Shown here piece by piece: positions 58,345-64,000 of a DNA stretch of 64,000 bases. The position numbers and the translations under genes are program-made. Source of the DNA: Sabellastarte sp. h YS-2021 (Eukaryota; Annelida; Polychaeta; Sabellida; Sabellidae); the NCBI GenBank assembly GCA_964017235.1, contig OZ024940.1, positions 24,805,615 to 24,869,614 of the forward strand, written 5' to 3'. The notes under the pieces were generated by a model, which saw only the letters and a list, made by a program, of their open reading frames with translations, was not told where the DNA came from and ran no database searches. Positions within the stretch are counted from its first letter, which is position 1, and every line of letters begins with the position of its first letter.

Positions 58345-58870
58345 CTAATCTATCTAATCTAATGCTTAGCAGGCGCTATATATTCCCCTCAAAGGGGAGC
58401 TCGCTGGTTATTAGAAATGATCATAAAGGAGAGTCGAGGGGCATTCAAGGTTGGTGACCCGGAGTTATGGGTGTGACCAAGAGGGAAGGAGACTAAGTTG
58501 GGAAACTGGAGTTGAAGAGGTGGGATTTAAGGTAAATGATGCAATAGAGGGGATATTTCTTCTTTGGAAGGGGAAAGAGTTCCAAAGAAATGGGGCATAG
58601 TGACTGAAATAATTAGAAAAGTGTTTGATTGATTTATGAACTCTACGGTCAAAAGTGGGGGTATGGAGGAACTTAAGTTTGGGGGTGCTTCGCCTTGTAT
58701 TTCTAGAAGAGGTGTAGGGGTGAATTAATTCTCTTAGGTCCGAGAATTTTGTATGTCATGAGGGTTATTTAAAATTGTACCCTGTATCTGACTGGGAGCC
58801 AATGGAGTTTTTTTCAGTTGAGGGGTAATGTGAGAGAATTTGGGGGAACAAGTGACAACCCTGCTGAGTG
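58345..58870 (-). mobile_element. L2/CR1-like LINE, 3' fragment
   Basis: Minus strand reads HYAPFLWNSFPLPKK with later CR1-like tail features, and the plus strand contains ACCCTGTATCTGACTGGGAG, a stretch also present at 23475. It begins in an ATCTA microsatellite (58346-58362), the 3' end of the element. 5' truncated and non-coding. Confidence 0.55.
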
Positions 58871-59389
58871 AGTTTTGGACCCGCTCAAATCATTGAATCA
58901 ATCAGTGATAGAACCGTCAACTCATAGATAACTTCTCGGGATGTTAGCCTGGCACAGCTTTACCTCCCGTTCTAGAGTCGGTACCCAATTGTACTCCTGG
59001 GATCAAACTCTAGACCTTCCCCTATGAAATCCAACATCCTAAAGGCCATAGGTATCATGTGTGAGACATGAAATGGGTAGTTTTTCTTCCTATAGTGTCA
59101 TATTTCAGCATTTCTTTTGATTACTCAGAGTAATCTGATTGTGACAATTCCCAATGTTTTCACAAGCTGGAAATATGTTCTCTCACATTGAAATTGTAGC
59201 CACTTGAGTTTCACTGCTGAAAAGGTACTGAAATATATTCAGTCGCAATAAATCCTTGATGATAAGGTTACCAATAACTGAATTGCTGTTCTGATACGAC
59301 CTATGGTTGTGTCAGTGAATCTATGGCGAAGTTCTTTGTATACATGTTGGCTATTCTGACAATAACCACATACAATGTATAATTCTAAT

Positions 59390-59760
59390 TCTAAAAGTAC
59401 TTTTGTAATGCTTAACCTCTATCTAAGACAGACTTTCGGCGCATAATACAGAAAAGCAGAGATCCATAATCAGTTAACTAGAGACATAGCAGGGGTTGGT
59501 GCTAGGGAGAAAGACTGGGAAGAAACTCCCACAAATTAGAGTGGATATGCTTCTGCAAAGAGACAAGTTTTCAACTTCTTTCTGAGCGAAGAGAGAGAAA
59601 TGGCTGAATGTACATCATCAGGCAAATCATTCTAAATCTTCTACATTCAGCATAAACCATACTTTGTCGGTTGTGTCATCAATACAACATAGACACTTCA
59701 AATGACTGCCTTCTGTTCAGAATGGAGGCTAAGCCTGTTTCAATTAAGTTATATTAAGGT
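59390..59760 (-). mobile_element. L2-like LINE, 3' fragment
   Basis: Minus strand: DDVHSAISLSSLRKKLKTCL, FAEAYPL, stop. This is the same C-terminus as the 45.6 kb LINE (LPDtv.SAKSLaSFRsrLKsYLF). An ATTCT-rich tail lies at 59380-59398. Confidence 0.65.
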
Positions 59761-59867
59761 ATTTCCATGAAAAGCACAATGCAAAAAAAATCTACCAGTG
59801 CCAATAAGAGCTGCAAACCTGCATGGCTCAGTGAAATATACAATAGGTTTAATGTGAATGTCTAATT

Positions 59868-60075
59868 TCTAACACGACTTTTATAGTGCTTAATCTCCAC
59901 CAAAAGACAGCCTCTAAGGCTCAACAACCAAGAAACAAAAGATCCAAAAAAAATCATAGTTCAAAAACGTAAAAGGGGGTTGGGGGATGCACACCACAGA
60001 GGCAAATGAACGAAATACAATGAACCTAGGGTGGATAGGCCTTTGTGAAGGACAGAAAAGCTGGTAACGTAGGGT
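59868..60075 (-). mobile_element. L2-like LINE, short 3' fragment
   Basis: Contains ACTTTTATAGTGCTTAATCT, the 3' UTR start shared with 45668 and 62517, followed on the minus strand by a degraded ..FTKAYPP-like terminus. Confidence 0.5.
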
Positions 60076-60079
60076 TAAA

Positions 60080-61380
60080 ATGGTAAAAAATATAAAAACA
60101 ATTTTGCCCTTGCTGTTCCCTGCTTGACCGCAAAGATTATCCGAGTTCCTCCAAAGACAGGCGATAGCCAGTTTACAGAGGAACAGAGGAAGCCATCTTT
60201 CTTCATGTGTAAAAGTATCTGTCTCAATGAAGGAAATTCATTTTAGCCTGTAATTCAAGTTCTGGGTATCACTTGTGGCCCACATTTCTATTGTTTGCAG
60301 AATGGTTGAATAATTTAACATGTTCGGCCGGATAAATTTAATCCTTCTCGGAACAATGTCGCTGCTAACTGATGTCAGGCCCAATATGTCTTTCTAATTG
60401 TTTTCTTTTATTTCTTGTCTACGGTGTACAGCTCAAAAGAGATTGTCATAGTCAATAAATCACAAATTTGCCAAAGAGTTACCGTGGGGAAGTGGGTTTA
60501 TACAGTCTGTGACTGTAGGCTGACTATTAAATGATACTAAATTGTGATTACTAGATGACAATCACTTAATTCTCTGGCTGGCAAATTCAAAAAAAATTTC
60601 TAAGATTGTGTTGTGTTTTGTGCTATAGTATCCACTAATAAATTAAGCGCCATGAATAAACTCATGAGATTACATTACATTGAAAAAAATTACACTTTAA
60701 TTTAATCCCGAACCAAAAAAATTTCATCTTATTGTGATTTACTATTAATATTTAGGAAAACCCTTTGCATCAGAAATAATTTTAGCCCCCCCCCCCCCCC
60801 CCCCCCCCCCCACGAACTCCCCTAAAAAGCTGTAATGGTAAAGATTTCATTAGCGTTTCAGTTACTGCGATTAATGTCAGTCATTTAATGAACCATTTCA
60901 GTTTCTGAGTTACTCTGAAATGGCATACCCAGTAGAAGAGTAATGGGAGCAGATTAATGATCAGTGTATCACACGACTTTCAGAAAGGTTGTTTATATGA
61001 CTTAAACTATCTAATGACATTGGCAAGACTCCTTTAATTTTTGTCCTTTTCTGAAGAAAAAGGGTCTCCTTCACGTTCACATATGACGCTTGAACCCTTT
61101 AATTTATTTAAGGTTATTTGTAAATATATTTATGGTTTGTTATGGTGTATTTAACGTGGCAGAAACCCCTATTTGGCCAGCCCCCACCCCAAAATATTAC
61201 AAATAGTCTATGATACAAATATAAACAGATGTATTTGTAATGTTTCCAGTGTGACCTGAAGTGGTGGATCTTAATAAACGTTGAAATTGCAGTAGAGGTG
61301 TCATTCAGCCCATTGGACACTATTGACCGCCTTCAGATCAACATTTGCAGAATGTTATATGTTTGAGAGGGTTGTTTAGG
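60080..61380. other. No gene seen
   Basis: AT-rich intergenic sequence with one poly-C run, upstream of the secreted-protein promoter. Confidence 0.5.
60786..60811 (+). repeat. Poly-C run (26)
   Basis: Isolated C run in AT-rich DNA. Confidence 0.95.
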
Positions 61381-61382
61381 AT

Positions 61383-61614
61383 TAATTTATTTATTTGGGA
61401 TTTTGCGTCACTTTCAACACTATACAGGTCATATCATAACGGGTAGTTTTGTGGGCAGAGGAAACCAGTACATACAGTTGGTCAAGGTTCTGCACTGTAA
61501 ACTGACGACCATCGGTAAGCAACTAACAACTTTCCCACATAAGGTCCGGGGTTTGAACCGCCAACCTCAGAGGTGGGAGGCAAGTGTGTTACCACTGCAC
61601 CACCATGGTCCCTG
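61383..61614 (-). mobile_element. SINE-A, full length
   Basis: Reverse orientation; GGTTTGAACCGCC box B complement, CACCATGGTCCC head. About 350 bases upstream of the TATA box at 61962. Confidence 0.8.
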
Positions 61615-61961
61615 TATCAGGATTTAAGAGAACCACGGTAGGTCAATATTTAGCCAGTGCCAGACCCCAGCCAAAGCAAATCGACAAATTTATAGTTTAG
61701 GTAATATGCTGTCACTTATGACAGACTCATGCAATTTGATTTGCTGAAATAATAACGATGGACTTGGCACTAGTTACATTCATGCGAGACAACATAAATA
61801 TATCACAGCACTATTTTAAAATGATTCCCTGATAGAAAATGTAGCCTTCTGTAACTAAGGGTTAAGCAATCTAGTGGGGAGTTTATCGTGACGGAACTAT
61901 CTATGTGGGGGGAATTTTTTTTTTTCAGGAAAGTTGAGCATGGGGTGTTTTGGGGGCACAG

Positions 61962-61969
61962 TATAAAAG
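61962..61969 (+). promoter_or_regulatory. TATA box for the secreted-protein gene
   Basis: GTATAAAAGCC is a near-ideal TATA box. A start site would fall about 30 bases downstream, near 61993, in GTAGACTCACTC. It lies about 350 bases upstream of the signal-peptide ATG on the same strand. A TGACG half-site occurs about 70 bases upstream. Confidence 0.5.
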
Positions 61970-62315
61970 CCAGGTTATAACTTCTTTGAGGTAGACTCAC
62001 TCACAAAATTAACTGTCTCAACAGAAGCTTTTTTAACTCGGTAGGGTTTTCAGATGTCTGAGAGCTCCCGAAAGATTTCGACTTTGGCTTCGAGATTGTA
62101 AAAAGAGTCACCTACAATTTTGCGCAGGCAAAAAGGGGCAAGAGTTAAAAGTGCTTCTATTTTTGCCTCAAGAAAAAGATATGAAAATTTGGAAGAGAAG
62201 TGATTGAGTGAAATCAACAGAACAGCCAGAAAAGAAACAGGACGAATTATTATAAAATCAAAAGAAACCATCATTTAAAAACAAAACAAAATAAAACATA
62301 TTAAAGTAAGTCAAA

Positions 62316-62465
62316 ATGGTAAGAATTCTGTTTTGTTTAATGAACTTGATGCTATTTCTGCCTACACAATGCTTGGATCAAAGGGCGATTGCCGATGAGG
62401 ATGGCAATTTACTCGATTTGCTAAATGAACCAGGTATTTTATCGGATTTGGCCATCATTTTACAG
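62316..62465 (+). CDS. First exon of a small secreted or neuropeptide-like precursor
   Basis: 50 codons from ATG (context CAAAATGG) to a clean CAG|GTAAGAG donor in phase 0. The N-terminus MVRILFCLMNLMLFLPTQCL is a typical signal peptide: one basic residue, a long hydrophobic core and a small-residue cleavage region. It is followed by the acidic, leucine-rich stretch DEDGNLLDLLNEPGILSDLA. This layout suits a secreted peptide-hormone precursor, but I see no dibasic cleavage site or mature peptide in this exon and cannot name a family. The downstream exons are mostly outside the window. Confidence 0.6.
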
Positions 62466-62504
62466 GTAAGAGTACAAAATGATTAATTGATTATAAAGCA
62501 ATGG

Positions 62505-62660
62505 ATGTAATGTAGTACTTTTATAGCACTTAATCTCCACCTTGTAACAAATAGCGCTACATCCGCATAGAGAGTAGGAAAATAAAAATCGGAACTCCGA
62601 GACATGACAGGCCGATAGATTGATAGCACGATCCCAGGTACTCAACAAATGGGCTATCCT
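62505..62660 (-). mobile_element. L2-like LINE, 3' UTR fragment
   Basis: ACTTTTATAGCACTTAATCT matches the 3' UTR of the other L2-like copies. It lies in the first intron of the secreted-protein gene. Confidence 0.4.
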
Positions 62661-63403
62661 AAGAAATGGAAAATACTCTAACGGGCACTGGTAAAACTGC
62701 TATTTTTATTTTAAAAATAAATAGCATTTGTGAAGCTTGAATTTCATTCAGCTCCGTCTATCTAATATTTGGTTTCTCCATACGTAATTCTCATTATTTT
62801 CACAGATACTGTATGAATACAGTTTTTAGGTAAAAGAAAACTTTCCATTTTTTAAATAGTTTTTTTCTTTCCATTTTAAAATTTTTTGTTGTTGAAAATA
62901 TTCACTAGGATTAGTATTCACTAATGGTTGGTTTCTGCTTAAGAAATAAGTATATGTATTTTAAATTTCACTTGGAATTAATCTTCAATGTCTAAGCTCA
63001 TCAGATAAAATGGCTAAAATTAATACCTAGTGACAATCTCCATTTGTACAGTTTTTGACAATATTAGTTACACCACCAGCCATATTGGAATTACCTGGCA
63101 CTTCCTGTTGGTAAATACTAAAGATGAAAGTTGGGCATTTCTTATAGAGCTGTTCTATTACTGCGATATATTGTAAATCTGGCTCCCGATTGTGATAATT
63201 TGGGAATCAGGAATTGAATCTTATACATCTTAATGATCTTAAAGCCTTTGTAAACATGTAGTGTATGGAAAATACAGTACTTTACAATATATGTCAGATA
63301 AGATCATGTACGCAAACTGTCTGAAATTATCGCAAACCTCTCCTGCAAACTAATTATACTGTCATCTTTTAAATCTTATAGTGATCTTAAACTTATCTTA
63401 CAG

Positions 63404-63457
63404 TTGTATAGCAGTCTTTTCCCATCTTATGGCGATGGTAAACCGAGCTGTTTCATC
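63404..63457 (+). CDS. Candidate second exon of the secreted-protein gene
   Basis: After ACTTATCTTACAG, 18 codons in phase 0 read LYSSLFPSYGDGKPSCFI up to a GTAAGG donor. The phase fits the first exon. It is short, and the surrounding sequence has several similar TCTTA motifs, so this may be chance. Confidence 0.25.
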
Positions 63458-64000
63458 GTAAGGGACTCATAAATCAATCTGATGGATTGGAGACAATGAA
63501 ATCTTTGAGACAATGGCAAGGCCAATTGGGAAGCTATCGGGGAAAATATCTTGTACATCGGGAACACATCCTAAACCGATCTTTAAACTATACGCTGAAT
63601 CATGCACTTTCACAATTGGGAGCAAAGTTAACCATATATCGCACAAAATGGATCAGCCCCATAAGGGTCCCTTTTAAAAAAATACTAGAATCATATCAGG
63701 GTAAGCCTTGAACCCACACCCATAGAGGTGTGAGACGAGTCATTGAGAGCAAAATTTGCTACTCAGCCTTATAAAACCTCTAAAATAAGATGTCAGTCTC
63801 AACAAAAATGCAATAAAATACAGTGACTCAGAATGGTTATTAAAATGTGGATACCTCTCCCCACATTTTTGCATTTGCCCGCATTCTGCAACCCTTAAGT
63901 TTAAGATTGGTTTAGGCTGGAACAGACTAAGCACGAAGGTGATCTGTCACTCGTTTTAGCTACACAACTTGAAGGCACATCCACGACTTTGTATGCTATT

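Overview
This window looks like animal nuclear DNA, AT-rich and dominated by introns and transposable elements. There are no bacterial operons, ribosome binding sites or long intact ORFs. The best taxonomic guess is a lophotrochozoan such as a mollusc or brachiopod. That guess rests only on the style of the tRNA-derived SINEs and the mix of CR1/L2-like, L1/Tx1-like, DIRS-like, hAT, Mutator-like and pogo-like elements, so it is tentative.

Genes. (1) A minus-strand gene runs from about 41.5 kb down to 21.3 kb. I assembled nine coding exons by eye from splice sites and reading phase, giving about 340 residues. It encodes a divergent gelsolin-family protein with two recognisable gelsolin-like repeats and an unfamiliar C-terminal part. 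Eight of the nine exons were too short to stand out as ORFs. (2) Three small phase-compatible minus-strand exons at 8.24-10.77 kb belong to an unrecognised cysteine-rich protein, incomplete at both ends. (3) At 62 kb on the plus strand, a TATA box is followed about 350 bases later by a 50-codon first exon that starts with a signal peptide and ends in a clean splice donor. This is probably the start of a small secreted or neuropeptide-like precursor that continues beyond the window.

Mobile DNA by region. 0-25 kb: SINEs of four families (A, B and C are tRNA-derived, D is 5S-rRNA-derived), pogo-like and TA-flanked MITEs, three hAT-like MITEs and an L1/Tx1-like tail. 25-33 kb: gelsolin introns with a hAT MITE, two short tandem modules, a possible hAT transposase remnant and stacked SINEs. 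33.6-39.2 kb: a decayed DIRS-like tyrosine-recombinase retrotransposon with long inverted ends, inside gelsolin intron 2. 39.5-40.6 kb: a three-level nest (hAT MITE in Harbinger-like MITE in SINE). 42.5-44.5 kb: two Mutator-like elements around a LINE tail. 45.6-47.6 kb: a dead CR1/L2-like LINE whose reverse transcriptase has lost a catalytic aspartate. 51.2-56.0 kb: a 4.8 kb degenerate tandem array with a period near 117 bases. 56-64 kb: L2-like fragments, then the secreted-protein exon.

The strongest candidates for something not previously described are the divergent gelsolin-like gene, the 117-base array that keeps reverse-strand frames open, and the secreted precursor at 62 kb.
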